DNA from: Staphylococcus roterodami
GTDB lineage: Bacteria > Bacillota > Bacilli > Staphylococcales > Staphylococcaceae
DNA length: 64,000 nt
Assembly: GCA_022493055.1 (NCBI GenBank)
Contig: CP092781.1
Coordinates: forward strand, 124,001-188,000
Reading direction: 5' to 3'
This document shows, in pieces, positions 49,963 through 59,393 of this stretch. The position numbers and the translations under genes are program-made. Below the pieces are notes generated by a model, which was not told the DNA's origin, searched no databases, and worked only from the letters and a program-made list of their open reading frames with translations. Numbering within the stretch: the first letter of the stretch is position 1; every line of letters begins with the position of its first letter.

Positions 49963-50840
49963 TGATGACAAATATTTTGTATAGGATTGACAAACAATTG
50001 GGTGATTTTACAAAGACAGAAAAGAAAATCGCTAATTACATTTTAAAGAATCCACATAAAATCATTGATATGACAGTAAACGATTTGGCAGATGTTGCAA
50101 AAGTAAGTACAGCATCTATCGTGCGATTTAGTCGGAAGATGACACATCAAGGTTTTCAAGAGTTAAAGATTGCGATATCTAGATATTTACCTGAAGATAT
50201 TGCGACGAATCCGCATTTGGAATTGATTGAAAATGAATCTGTAGAAACTTTAAAAAATAAAATGATTGCAAGAACGACAAATACAATGAGATTTGTAGCT
50301 ACAAATATAATGGATGCACAAATTGATGCTATATGTGATGTACTAAAAAATGCGAGAACAATATTTTTGTTCGGTTTTGGTGCATCCAGTTTAACAATCG
50401 GCGATCTTTTTCAAAAGTTATCTCGTATAGGGTTAAACGTGAGGTTATTACATGAAACACATTTACTTGTGTCAACGTTTGCGACACATGATAAAAGAGA
50501 TTGCATGATTTTTGTCACGAACCAAGGTAGTCATAGCGAATTGCAGTCTATAGCACAAGTTGCCACACATTACAGTATTCCCATCATAACTATATCTAGT
50601 ACAGCTAATAATCCAGTGGCACAAATTGCAGATTATGCATTAATCTATGGCAGAACTGATGAAAATGAAATGCGTATGGCAGCTACGACATCTTTATTTG
50701 CACAGTTATTTACAGTAGATATATTGTACTATCGCTTCGTAGCTTTAAATTATCATGCGATACTTGATTGTATTACTCAATCAAAAATGGCACTTGATAA
50801 TTATAGAAAACATCTTGCGACGATTGATTTTAAACATTAA
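49962..50840 (+). CDS. murR: RpiR-family regulator MurR
   Basis: 292 residues: N-terminal RpiR helix-turn-helix (residues 20-77, VAKVSTASIVRFSRKM) and C-terminal SIS domain (residues 120-260; FGFGASSLTIGDLFQKL, VTNQGSHSE). It senses MurNAc-6P and controls the operon. ATG overlaps the murP stop (TAATG), so repressor and transporter are coupled. Last gene of mupG-murQ-murP-murR. Confidence 0.9.
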   Translation: MMTNILYRIDKQLGDFTKTEKKIANYILKNPHKIIDMTVNDLADVAKVSTASIVRFSRKMTHQGFQELKIAISRYLPEDIATNPHLELIENESVETLKNKMIARTTNTMRFVATNIMDAQIDAICDVLKNARTIFLFGFGASSLTIGDLFQKLSRIGLNVRLLHETHLLVSTFATHDKRDCMIFVTNQGSHSELQSIAQVATHYSIPIITISSTANNPVAQIADYALIYGRTDENEMRMAATTSLFAQLFTVDILYYRFVALNYHAILDCITQSKMALDNYRKHLATIDFKH

Positions 50841-51028
50841 GTAATCGAGGGATGTCGGCGTTTCATTGTATTGGATAACGCAGCGTAGATAAATTACTTT
50901 ACGAACATTTTTTGATAGAAACTATTTTAATATGTAGCATGAGTCTTTGTTGGAAATTTGTTGTGTCGATATCAAATCACGATTTAGAAGACATATCCGA
51001 ATAAATTAAAGTAAATCTCATATAAAAT

Positions 51029-51087
51029 GCTCCTTATAAAGTAGGCACTTAAAAAAGTGAAATACTTATAGGGAGCTTTGCTTTTTC
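51029..51087. terminator. Terminator after the small membrane protein gene and murR
   Basis: GCTCCTTATAAAGTA (51029-51043) pairs with TACTTATAGGGAGC (51063-51076), with an inner CACTT/AAGTG stem; T-rich sequence follows on the plus strand. Confidence 0.75.
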
Positions 51088-51091
51088 ATGA

Positions 51092-51373
51092 TTAAAAATT
51101 CAAGAATAATTTTAAGGCTAAGTGAACTAATATAAAGATTATTAAGATAATCATAATCCAATTTGTAATATGAACGATACGTTTAAATCGTTTACGTTGT
51201 TTGTATTCTGGGCTTTTATAGAGTAGGTAATAGTACATAAATAGAATGGCAGCGAACATACCAAATATTGAAGTGAAGTTACCAATAGTTACTGACATAA
51301 AATGACTTAAAGTTAAATAATAACTAAGAGTGATGATTAAAAATAAAATGATTTCATAGATAAATAAGACCAC
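51092..51373 (-). CDS. Small hypothetical membrane protein
   Basis: About 93 residues with three hydrophobic helices (residues 2-20, 32-52, 70-92) and a basic loop KSPEYKQRKRFKR between the last two. I do not recognise a family. I set the start at GTG 51373 because GGAGG lies 7 bases upstream; a TTG three codons earlier touches the site. Convergent with murR across a terminator and divergent from hsdR. Confidence 0.65.
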   Translation of the reverse strand: MVLFIYEIILFLIITLSYYLTLSHFMSVTIGNFTSIFGMFAAILFMYYYLLYKSPEYKQRKRFKRIVHITNWIMIILIIFILVHLALKLFLNF

Positions 51374-51588
51374 ACATGCCAACCTCCATTACTTTATAGT
51401 CGAAGTAGTGAGAAATTACTTGATGTAGTGCTTTCAAATATTAGTATACACCTTATATAAAATATAAGCATTAAATTAAAGGTCAATAAAAATAGAATAT
51501 ATTTACGTTTAAAGATAAAAAATAAACATTTTTCATTAATATTTATGATATATTTAGAACAATAGAAAGTGTACGGAAGGGGATATGG

Positions 51589-54378
51589 ATGGCACATCAA
51601 AGTGAATATGCATTAGAAAATGAAATGATGAATCAACTTGAACAACTAGGCTATGAAAGGGTAACGATTCGTAATGATGAGCAATTGCTTGATAATTTCA
51701 GAGCCATTTTAAATGAACGCCATGTGGATAAATTAGATGGAAAACCACTAACCGATAAAGAATTTCAACGTCTTTTAACGATGATTGATGGGAAAAGTAT
51801 TTTCGAGAGTGCACGTATTTTACGTGACAAATTACCACTTCGACGTGATGACGAGTCTGAGGTTTATTTGTCATTTTTAGATACTAAAAGTTGGTGTAAA
51901 AATAAGTTTCAAGTAACAAATCAAATAGCAGTTGAAGATGCGTATAAAGCACGTTATGATGTTACCATTTTAATCAATGGATTACCCCTTGTTCAAGTAG
52001 AATTGAAACGTCGTGGCATTGATATTAACGAAGCTTTTAATCAAGTAAAACGATACCGTAAACAAAATTACACAGGTCTATTCCGCTATATACAAATGTT
52101 TGTTATTAGTAATGGTGTTGAGACAAGATATTTTTCCAATAATGACAGTGAATTATTAAAAAGTCATATGTTTTATTGGAGTGATAAACAAAATAAGCGT
52201 ATAAATATATTACAATCTTTTACTGAGACATTTATGAGACCTTGTCAATTAGCCAAGATGATTTCACGCTATATGATTATTAATGAAACAGATAGAATTC
52301 TAATGGCAATGCGTCCATACCAAGTGTATGCAGCTGAAGCACTGGTACAACAAGCAACTGAAACAGGCAATAATGGATATATCTGGCATACTACAGGAAG
52401 CGGTAAGACGTTGACATCATTTAAAGCGAGTCAGATTTTGTCGCAACAAGAAAGTATTAAGAAAGTTATTTTCTTGGTTGACCGTAAAGACTTAGATAGT
52501 CAAACAGAAGAAGAATTTAATAAGTTTGCAAAGGGCGCTGTCGATAAGACCTTTAATACTTCGCAGCTCGTACGTCAATTAAATGATAAAAGTTTACCGC
52601 TTATTGTTACGACAATTCAAAAAATGGCAAAAGCAATTCAAGGCAATGCCCATTTATTAGAGCAGTATAAGACAAATAAAGTAGTATTCATTATTGATGA
52701 ATGTCATCGCAGTCAATTTGGTGACATGCATCGTTTAGTTAAACAACATTTCAAAAATGCCCAATATTTTGGATTCACTGGTACACCACGTTTCCCAGAA
52801 AATAGTAGTCAAGATGGCCGTACGACTGCAGATATTTTTGGTAGATGTTTGCATACGTATTTAATTAGAGATGCCATACATGATGGTAATGTACTTGGTT
52901 TCTCGGTGGACTATATTAATACTTTTAAAAATAAAGCTTTAAAAGCAGAAGACAACAGCATGGTGGAAGCAATAAATACAGAAGAGGTATGGTTAGCTGA
53001 TAAACGTGTGGAATTAGTAGCGCGACATATCATTGATAATCATGATAAATACACACGTAATCGCCAATATTCAAGTATATTTACAGTACAAAGTATTCAC
53101 GCACTTATTAAATATTATGAGACTTTTAAGCGACTTAATAAAAAATTAGAACGACCACTAACGGTAGCTGGTATATTTACGTTTAAACCTAATGAAGATG
53201 ATCGTGATGGTGAAGTACCATATCATTCACGTGAAAAATTAGAGAAAATGATTAGCGATTATAATAAAAAGTTTGAGACGAATTTTTCAACAGACACTCA
53301 TAATGAATATTTTAATCATATTTCAAAAAACGTTAAAAAAGGCGTTAAAGATAGTAAAATTGATATCTTAATCGTTGTTAATATGTTCTTAACTGGATTT
53401 GATAGTAAAGTACTGAACACTTTATATGTTGATAGGAATTTAATGTATCATGACTTAATTCAAGCATATTCACGTACAAATAGGGTTGAAAAAGAATCAA
53501 AGCCGTTCGGTAAAATTGTAAACTATCGTGACTTGAAAAAAGAGACGGACGATGCATTGAGAGTATTTTCACAAACAAATGATGCCGATACGATTTTAAT
53601 GCGTAGTTATGAAGAGTATAAAAAAGAATTTATGGAGGCATATCATGAGCTTAAATTGATTGTGCCGACACCACACATGGTTGATGATATTCAAGATGAA
53701 GAAGAATTAAAACGCTTTGTAGAAGCTTATCGTTTATTAGCTAAAATTTTATTACGTTTAAAAGCATTTGATGAGTTTGAGTTTACAGTTGATGAAATTG
53801 GTATGGATGAACAAGAAAACGAAGATTATAAAAGTAAATATCTCGCTGTGTATGATCAAGTGAAAAGAGCGACGGCTGAGAAAGATAAAGTATCCATATT
53901 AAATGATATTGATTTCGAAATAGAAATGATGCGTAACGATACGATTAATGTGAATTACATTATGAATATATTGAGGCAAATTGATTTAGAAGATAAAGCA
54001 GAACAACGACGCAATAGAGAACAAATTAGACGTATTTTAGACCATGCAGATGATCCGACTTTACGATTGAAGCGTGATTTAATTAAAGAATTTATCGACA
54101 ATGTTGTACCTTCTTTAAATAAGGATGACGATATTGATGCAGCATATGTTAATTTCGAAAGTATTAAAAAAGAAGCGGAATTCAAAGGCTTTGCAGGAGA
54201 GAAATCTATCAATGAACAAGCTCTAAAAACAATTACTAATGATTTTCAATATAGTGGAGTCGTGAACCCTCATCAACTTAAAAAAATTATTGGTCAGTTG
54301 CCATTGAAAGAAAAACGCAAAGCAAGAAAAGCCATTGAATCTTTTGTTGCAGAAACAACTGAAAAATACGATGTTTAA
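51589..54378 (+). CDS. hsdR: Type I restriction enzyme R subunit HsdR (Sau1 type)
   Basis: 929 residues. The N-terminal nuclease domain has the PD-(D/E)xK core VQVELKRRG (residues 136-144). The SF2 motor follows: [12 protein letters not shown] (Walker A), [11 protein letters not shown] (DECH box), FGFTGTP, and RTNRV near residue 630. The C-terminal helical part binds the methylase core. It cuts unmodified DNA after ATP-driven translocation. No hsdM or hsdS is nearby; in S. aureus these lie in the genomic islands and share this one HsdR. SD GAAGGGG precedes ATG 51589. Confidence 0.95.
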   Translation: MAHQSEYALENEMMNQLEQLGYERVTIRNDEQLLDNFRAILNERHVDKLDGKPLTDKEFQRLLTMIDGKSIFESARILRDKLPLRRDDESEVYLSFLDTKSWCKNKFQVTNQIAVEDAYKARYDVTILINGLPLVQVELKRRGIDINEAFNQVKRYRKQNYTGLFRYIQMFVISNGVETRYFSNNDSELLKSHMFYWSDKQNKRINILQSFTETFMRPCQLAKMISRYMIINETDRILMAMRPYQVYAAEALVQQATETGNNGYIWHTTGSGKTLTSFKASQILSQQESIKKVIFLVDRKDLDSQTEEEFNKFAKGAVDKTFNTSQLVRQLNDKSLPLIVTTIQKMAKAIQGNAHLLEQYKTNKVVFIIDECHRSQFGDMHRLVKQHFKNAQYFGFTGTPRFPENSSQDGRTTADIFGRCLHTYLIRDAIHDGNVLGFSVDYINTFKNKALKAEDNSMVEAINTEEVWLADKRVELVARHIIDNHDKYTRNRQYSSIFTVQSIHALIKYYETFKRLNKKLERPLTVAGIFTFKPNEDDRDGEVPYHSREKLEKMISDYNKKFETNFSTDTHNEYFNHISKNVKKGVKDSKIDILIVVNMFLTGFDSKVLNTLYVDRNLMYHDLIQAYSRTNRVEKESKPFGKIVNYRDLKKETDDALRVFSQTNDADTILMRSYEEYKKEFMEAYHELKLIVPTPHMVDDIQDEEELKRFVEAYRLLAKILLRLKAFDEFEFTVDEIGMDEQENEDYKSKYLAVYDQVKRATAEKDKVSILNDIDFEIEMMRNDTINVNYIMNILRQIDLEDKAEQRRNREQIRRILDHADDPTLRLKRDLIKEFIDNVVPSLNKDDDIDAAYVNFESIKKEAEFKGFAGEKSINEQALKTITNDFQYSGVVNPHQLKKIIGQLPLKEKRKARKAIESFVAETTEKYDV

Positions 54379-54385
54379 TAATTGG

Positions 54386-54426
54386 AAATATCCCCCCGTA
54401 CTTTATAAAGTGGCGGGGGGATTATT
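54386..54426 (+). terminator. Terminator after hsdR, upstream copy of a duplicated hairpin
   Basis: AAATATCCCCCCG begins the element; CCCCCCG (54392-54398) pairs with CGGGGGG (54414-54420) around an AT-rich inner palindrome CTTTATAAAG, and ATTATTATTAT follows. A nearly identical element occurs 3,100 bases downstream. Confidence 0.85.
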
Positions 54427-54581
54427 ATTATCTTTTGTTGGTTATGGTGCGATTAGTAATATCACTTCTTTACAAAAAATTATAGCCGTAAGAGTATAGA
54501 AATAATGTCTATATGAATTTAAAATAGTTTATAATATTAACAGGATAAGTATTAAATGTATGTTGAAGGAGGTGCGTAGTT

Positions 54582-55424
54582 ATGGATAATAGAAATATGA
54601 TTAATCGTGTTTTTAGTCAAAAGATATTACATCAAATTGCAATCAAAAACAAAAGTGATGTTGTTGATGAGGCATATGATTTTTATATACAAGGGCCTAA
54701 AAATATCAATGTAATACAGAAAATGAAGTCTTTATACAACTATCTTAAAAAGTCTTATCGTAACGAATATTTTTACAAAAACACAATCCTTAATAAACTT
54801 CTTTTAGGACGACATTCTGTTAATACAACTACTGCACTTTCTGAAATGCCTATAGGAAAAAGTATTGCTGATTTTATATTGTTAAACGGTAAAGGCGTTG
54901 TCTATGAGATTAAAACAGAATTAGATAAGTTGGATAGATTGGATAATCAAATTAATGATTATTATGAAGTATTTAATTATGTAGTAGTCATAACAAATGA
55001 CAAACACTTGAATAAAGTTATGGCTAGATACAAAGATACAACAGTCGGAATTTTAGTATTAACATCTAGAAATACACTGAGTGAAGTTCAAAAACCAAAA
55101 GAAAACAATAGCCTCTTAAACTCAAAAGCGATGTATAACTTTTTACGAAAAGAAGAAAGAAAAAGAGTTATTGCGCAGAATCACATGGATATGCCAAGTT
55201 ATAACGATTTCACAGAGTATGATGTGTTATATGACGTATTTAAAGAAATACCAATGACGGAATTGCATAACGATATGATATCTGAGTTGAAAAAAAGAGA
55301 CAACATGAAAGAATACAAAGATGCATTTTTAGCAGCGCCGGCTGAAATTAAGTTCTTGTTATATTTCGCAAAAATGACAAAGAAAGATAAAAATAAACTA
55401 TATCATTTTCTTAAGGAGGATTAA
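54582..55424 (+). CDS. sce7726 family protein, PD-(D/E)xK nuclease-like
   Basis: 280 residues. The region at residues 88-112, EMPIGKSIADFILLNGKG followed by VVYEIKTEL, carries an E88, D97, E109-x-K111 arrangement that fits a restriction-endonuclease-like active site, and FNYVVVITND fits its next strand. The overall layout matches the sce7726 family, known by name but not by function. No signal or membrane segment. AAGGAGGT gives an excellent start, and TATAAT at 54530-54535 may be a private promoter with a poor -35. The next gene starts one base after the stop. Confidence 0.8.
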   Translation: MDNRNMINRVFSQKILHQIAIKNKSDVVDEAYDFYIQGPKNINVIQKMKSLYNYLKKSYRNEYFYKNTILNKLLLGRHSVNTTTALSEMPIGKSIADFILLNGKGVVYEIKTELDKLDRLDNQINDYYEVFNYVVVITNDKHLNKVMARYKDTTVGILVLTSRNTLSEVQKPKENNSLLNSKAMYNFLRKEERKRVIAQNHMDMPSYNDFTEYDVLYDVFKEIPMTELHNDMISELKKRDNMKEYKDAFLAAPAEIKFLLYFAKMTKKDKNKLYHFLKED

Positions 55425-55425
55425 T

Positions 55426-56334
55426 ATGTATTATCCTTATTTACGTGGGAAACAAAATGAACTATTTGCAATTAAAGAATTGTTAGAGAAAGGTTTGATT
55501 GGTAATTGTATTCAACCGATAATTGAACCGATTAAGTATACAACCACGTTTAAAAATATTTTGAAATATTGTGGTGAAAAAGAATTTCGTATAAATTTAG
55601 TAGTAAATTCGAAGTTAACTGAAGAAGAGATTAGTAACGAAACTGTTGAAGACTTAAGCGAAATAATAATAGAAAACAAAAGTATTATTCAAAAAGCTTA
55701 TTTAGGTCCCTCTGATGAAGGTAATGAAAAGTTGAAGCAACAATTTTCAAATAGTAGTTTAGCTATTTTAAAGAGTGTAGATGACTGGGAAATGTTTGAA
55801 GATAAAAATGAACTTGAAATGGTTTTTGTACCAGATGATAGACACATTAAACGTAAATTACGTAATATTCGAAACAAAGGGCTCATTACGGACCCTTTTA
55901 ATAAACTGAGTCGAAATATTGATTATTTGGATAATGATGACGAGTTTTATAGTGATGATCACCTTTATTATGAAGAAGATGGATACAAGGCATTTTCAGA
56001 CTATTCTGTTATAGGTGGAGAATATATAGACGGTGGCTTTTCACCATTAGCTATTGCGATACATATCGTCTATTTTGATGAGGCTAATGAGTTAAGAGTT
56101 AAACATTTTGTCTCTGATTCTAATAACGATAGATTAAATCCAGCTAAAAAGTTTTTTGAGGCTGTAGATAAATTAGTAACTTGGTCTAAAAACTTAGATA
56201 ATAAAAATAGATCTTATGCGATCGGACAATTTGAAGAACTAAATAAAAATAATAAGTATCCAGGCCTAGGCTTAATTAAAAGGTTATCAATCATGCATCA
56301 TCTAGAAATTATGAATAGATACTTGGAGTCTTAA
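55426..56334 (+). CDS. sce7725 family protein (phage beta-protein-like)
   Basis: 302 residues. It starts YYPYLRGKQNELFAIKELLE and continues IQPIIEPIK, the conserved opening of sce7725/T4-beta-like proteins, which are usually found next to sce7726 genes. The remainder is alpha/beta, probably a barrel, with a strongly acidic stretch DNDDEFYSDDHLYYEEDG (about residues 166-185) and GLGLIKRLSIMHHLE near the end. Cytoplasmic, no catalytic motif that I can name. SD AAGGAGG; the stop is one base before the next ATG, so the three genes form one tight operon. Confidence 0.8.
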   Translation: MYYPYLRGKQNELFAIKELLEKGLIGNCIQPIIEPIKYTTTFKNILKYCGEKEFRINLVVNSKLTEEEISNETVEDLSEIIIENKSIIQKAYLGPSDEGNEKLKQQFSNSSLAILKSVDDWEMFEDKNELEMVFVPDDRHIKRKLRNIRNKGLITDPFNKLSRNIDYLDNDDEFYSDDHLYYEEDGYKAFSDYSVIGGEYIDGGFSPLAIAIHIVYFDEANELRVKHFVSDSNNDRLNPAKKFFEAVDKLVTWSKNLDNKNRSYAIGQFEELNKNNKYPGLGLIKRLSIMHHLEIMNRYLES

Positions 56335-56335
56335 A

Positions 56336-57451
56336 ATGAAAATATGTGAAAAATGTTTTAATAATACTGAAATCGTAGAAATCATTGTAAATGATAATAG
56401 CAAATTTGACAATTGTGATATTGATAACGATCATCTTGGTGTTAAAATATTTGATACGACTCGAGACATAGATAAATTAGAGCAGATTAGAGATTATTTA
56501 AGACCAGCGTTAGAATTATATGATATTAGTATAAATTTACCAGATACTTTTAGCCAAAAAGAAGGTAAAAAAATTGAAACAGCATTAAAAGATGATTGGA
56601 GTATATTTAATAATATTGAGGAAGCGCAAATAAGTTGTATTTTAAATGAACTTTTTAAAGATGATGAAAATATAGATAGACGGGTGTTGGAAGGCTTAGT
56701 AGGTGCTAAAATCATAAACGATAAAAAATATACAAATGAAAATCTAATTGTAGCAAATAATGATTGGGATGGATTTTGTGAGAGCTTGAAATATAAAAAT
56801 AGATTTCATAATAATATGATCAATTTAGAGAATTTAGCGTTCTTTCTCGATATCACTACTAATTACTATAGTATTGAGGAATTTAGAGAAAGATTTGAAC
56901 CATTATATAGATCTAGGGTAGTTAATTTCATTACAGAGAAAAGTGAATTAATGGCACCACCAAAGGAACTAGCAACGGCAGGAAGATTGAATTCTAAATG
57001 GATAAGCGTGTTATACGTTAGTACAAAAGAACAGGTCAGTATAGAAGAAGTTAAGCCTAAGCATAATGATATTGTTTATATAAGTAAGATTAAGTTACAA
57101 AAAAACATTACAAAAGAGAAGCTGAAAATAGCGAATTTAACTAATTTAACTAGTAATGCAATCAAAGCTGGTGATGATGGTTTTAGAAAGTATTTTGTAA
57201 ATCACCAAACATTAAAAAAGATTCATGAAGGAATTACAAACCCAAGCGATGAACAAGGAATAGATTATTTACCATTTCAATATTTAGCTGATTATATTCG
57301 AAGTCTTAAATATGATGGGATAATGTACGAGAGTATACTGCAAGATGGTACTTTTAACTTTGTGTTTTTTAATCAAAATTTATTTGAATGTGTTGATTAT
57401 GAATGTAAAAGAGTAAGTGATGTTAAATACACATTGACTAAATTAAGATGA
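56336..57451 (+). CDS. HEPN/RES N-terminal domain plus RES domain protein (predicted NAD-targeting toxin)
   Basis: 371 residues. The N terminus has a zinc-knuckle-like start, CEKC (Cys4, Cys7) and Cys27, but no fourth Cys, then a helical region with WDGFCESLKYKNRFHN (144-159) typical of HEPN/RES N-terminal domains. The RES domain spans about 190-350: YRSR (191-194), AGRLNSKWISVLYVST (Arg217, Tyr227), IEEVKP (Glu238), then YLPFQYLADYIRSLKYDG and Ser333 in YES. RES toxins degrade NAD+ by phosphorolysis or hydrolysis. No separate Xre-type antitoxin is next to it, so one of the two upstream proteins may control it; that is inference. Confidence 0.82.
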   Translation: MKICEKCFNNTEIVEIIVNDNSKFDNCDIDNDHLGVKIFDTTRDIDKLEQIRDYLRPALELYDISINLPDTFSQKEGKKIETALKDDWSIFNNIEEAQISCILNELFKDDENIDRRVLEGLVGAKIINDKKYTNENLIVANNDWDGFCESLKYKNRFHNNMINLENLAFFLDITTNYYSIEEFRERFEPLYRSRVVNFITEKSELMAPPKELATAGRLNSKWISVLYVSTKEQVSIEEVKPKHNDIVYISKIKLQKNITKEKLKIANLTNLTSNAIKAGDDGFRKYFVNHQTLKKIHEGITNPSDEQGIDYLPFQYLADYIRSLKYDGIMYESILQDGTFNFVFFNQNLFECVDYECKRVSDVKYTLTKLR

Positions 57452-57485
57452 TATAAGTTAAAATCTGAATATTCTAACAAATTAC

Positions 57486-57522
57486 AAATATCCCCCCGCG
57501 CTATATAGTGTAGGGGGATTAT
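57486..57522. terminator. Terminator after the three-gene cassette, downstream copy of the duplicated hairpin
   Basis: AAATATCCCCCCG recurs here; CCCCC (57492-57496) pairs with GGGGG (57513-57517) with an inner CTATATAG palindrome and ATTATTTA follows. The 180 bases to gisA hold no convincing gene. Confidence 0.8.
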
Positions 57523-57703
57523 TTATGGTATCAAAATATCTAAAGTATGGGTGTGACCTTAAATCATGGCAAAGCGCCTAAAACTTGATATGGTGCCCAA
57601 GCCTTAAAAAGCACAATAAAGAATGACAAAATCAGCTCACTCATAGGAAGTTACGCAATGTATGCCAAACTGCAAAGTCACTTAAGCGAACCACTCATAA
57701 CTT

Positions 57704-59296
57704 TTATTTAGCAATTACAGGAACTGCTGAAATAAGTTGTTTTGCATAATCTGATTGTGGATGTTTGATAATATTTTCTGTGTTATTAAGTTCAACGATT
57801 TCGCCATTTTTCATAACCGCAACTCGATCACATATTTCATTGATGACACCCATATCATGTGTGATGAATAAGTATGTAATACCAAAGTCTAATTGTAATT
57901 GTTTTAATAAATCGATAATATCTTTTTGGATTGAAACGTCTAAAGCTGACACTGCCTCGTCGCAAACAATTACTTTTGGTTCAACTGCAAGTGCTCTCGC
58001 AATACTTACACGTTGGCGTTGTCCACCAGATAACTCATGTGGATAACGATATAAGAAACTTTGATCCAGGCCAACTTTTTCTAACAAAGAGACTACTTTA
58101 TTAATGGCTTCATCGTCGTTTTTAGTTTTACCATGAATGATAAGTGGTCGCTTAATCACATCAATCACTTTGAATCTAGGATTAATTGAAGCGAATGGAT
58201 CTTGGAAAATCATTTGTATTTCTTGGCGTAAAGGTTTCAATTCATCGCCTTTAAATAAACTTAATGGCACATCATTATACCAAATAAAGCCTTCTGACAC
58301 TTCCTTTAGACCGACGACCGTCTTAGCTAAAGTGGATTTTCCTGAACCAGACTCTCCTACAATACCTAATGTTTCACCTTTTCTAATAGCTAAGTTTATA
58401 TCTCTAACTGCACGGAATAAACTACCATTTGGCGATGTATAATCTACACTAACGTGATCAAATTTCAATAAAAGATCATTACTTATTTGTCTTGGTGGTC
58501 GTGTTTGATGAATATCAGGAATCGCATTAATTAATCGTTTGGTATATGTATGTTGTGGCGATTTGAAAATACATTCAACTGTACCACTTTCAACGACACT
58601 TCCATCTTTCATTACAATCACATCATCGCAAAATTGATACACAGCACCTAAATCGTGTGTGATAAAAATAATAGATGTTTCAGTATACTCATAAAGTGAT
58701 TTCATCAACTGAAGTAATTGATTTTGTGTGCTTGCATCTAATGCTGTTGTTGGTTCATCTGCAATTAAAATTTGTGGTTTTAAAATTAAGGCAATTGCAA
58801 TCATCACACGTTGACGCATTCCACCAGAAAATTCGTGTGGATAAGCGTCAAATTGTCGTGTTGCATCTTTAATTCCAACCTTATCTAAAATATCAATGGC
58901 CATTGACTTTGCTTCTGACTTTGATATGCGTTTATGTTGAAATAGTACTTCTGTAATTTGGTTGCCAATTGTTAATCTAGGATTTAAAGAAGATAGCGGA
59001 TCTTGAAAAATCATCGAAATATCTTTTCCTCGAATTTGTCGTAATGATGACGAAGTTAAATCAGTTAAAGACTGCCCATTAAAAATAATTTCTCCAGTTA
59101 AAGTATGGTTTGGATAATCTGGTAATAGTCCTAAAATCGACTTTGCAGTAATACTTTTACCTGAACCAGACTCACCGACTATACCTAAAATATGTTTTTT
59201 ACGTAATTCAAAAGTGACATTTTGTACAGCTTGAACCGTTGTTTCATCATAATTGAACTGTACATTTAGATTATTAACTTCTAATAAATTTGACAT
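57704..59296 (-). CDS. gisA: Glutathione import ATPase GisA (double ABC ATPase, OppDF-like fusion)
   Basis: 530 residues with two complete ABC domains. The first (1-260) has GESGSGKSITAKS and SGGMRQRVMIA with ADEPTTALD; the second (270-530) has GESGSGKSTLAKT, SGGQRQRVSIA and CDEAVSALD. Both carry the Opp/Dpp C-terminal extension (PQHTYTKRLINAIP; PQSDYAKQLISAVP). The work naming gisABCD-ggt assigns this locus to import of glutathione as a sulfur source. GGGAGG precedes ATG. It is divergent from gisB, sharing a 90-base control region. Confidence 0.85.
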   Translation of the reverse strand: MSNLLEVNNLNVQFNYDETTVQAVQNVTFELRKKHILGIVGESGSGKSITAKSILGLLPDYPNHTLTGEIIFNGQSLTDLTSSSLRQIRGKDISMIFQDPLSSLNPRLTIGNQITEVLFQHKRISKSEAKSMAIDILDKVGIKDATRQFDAYPHEFSGGMRQRVMIAIALILKPQILIADEPTTALDASTQNQLLQLMKSLYEYTETSIIFITHDLGAVYQFCDDVIVMKDGSVVESGTVECIFKSPQHTYTKRLINAIPDIHQTRPPRQISNDLLLKFDHVSVDYTSPNGSLFRAVRDINLAIRKGETLGIVGESGSGKSTLAKTVVGLKEVSEGFIWYNDVPLSLFKGDELKPLRQEIQMIFQDPFASINPRFKVIDVIKRPLIIHGKTKNDDEAINKVVSLLEKVGLDQSFLYRYPHELSGGQRQRVSIARALAVEPKVIVCDEAVSALDVSIQKDIIDLLKQLQLDFGITYLFITHDMGVINEICDRVAVMKNGEIVELNNTENIIKHPQSDYAKQLISAVPVIAK

Positions 59297-59393
59297 GATG
59301 TTGTGCCTCCCTATTCACAAATGTGTAAATTTATTCTATACTTTTGTATATCATAGTAATCTACTCAAGATTATTTTACAAGGAGTGATTATC

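Noticed and set aside
49544..49993. 149-residue minus-strand frame across the murP/murR junction
   Set aside because: Antisense to conserved EIIC sequence; low-complexity product.
51394..51600. 68-residue minus-strand frame overlapping the hsdR start
   Set aside because: It overlaps the hsdR ribosome site, has no convincing start signal and an amino acid pattern typical of translated AT-rich spacer.
54386..57498. Phage or integrative-element attachment sites
   Set aside because: The flanking repeats are terminator hairpins, and the interval holds no integrase, recombinase or excisionase.
57564..57644. 26-codon hydrophobic peptide gene
   Set aside because: No ribosome site or promoter is apparent; kept only as an observation on the unexplained segment.
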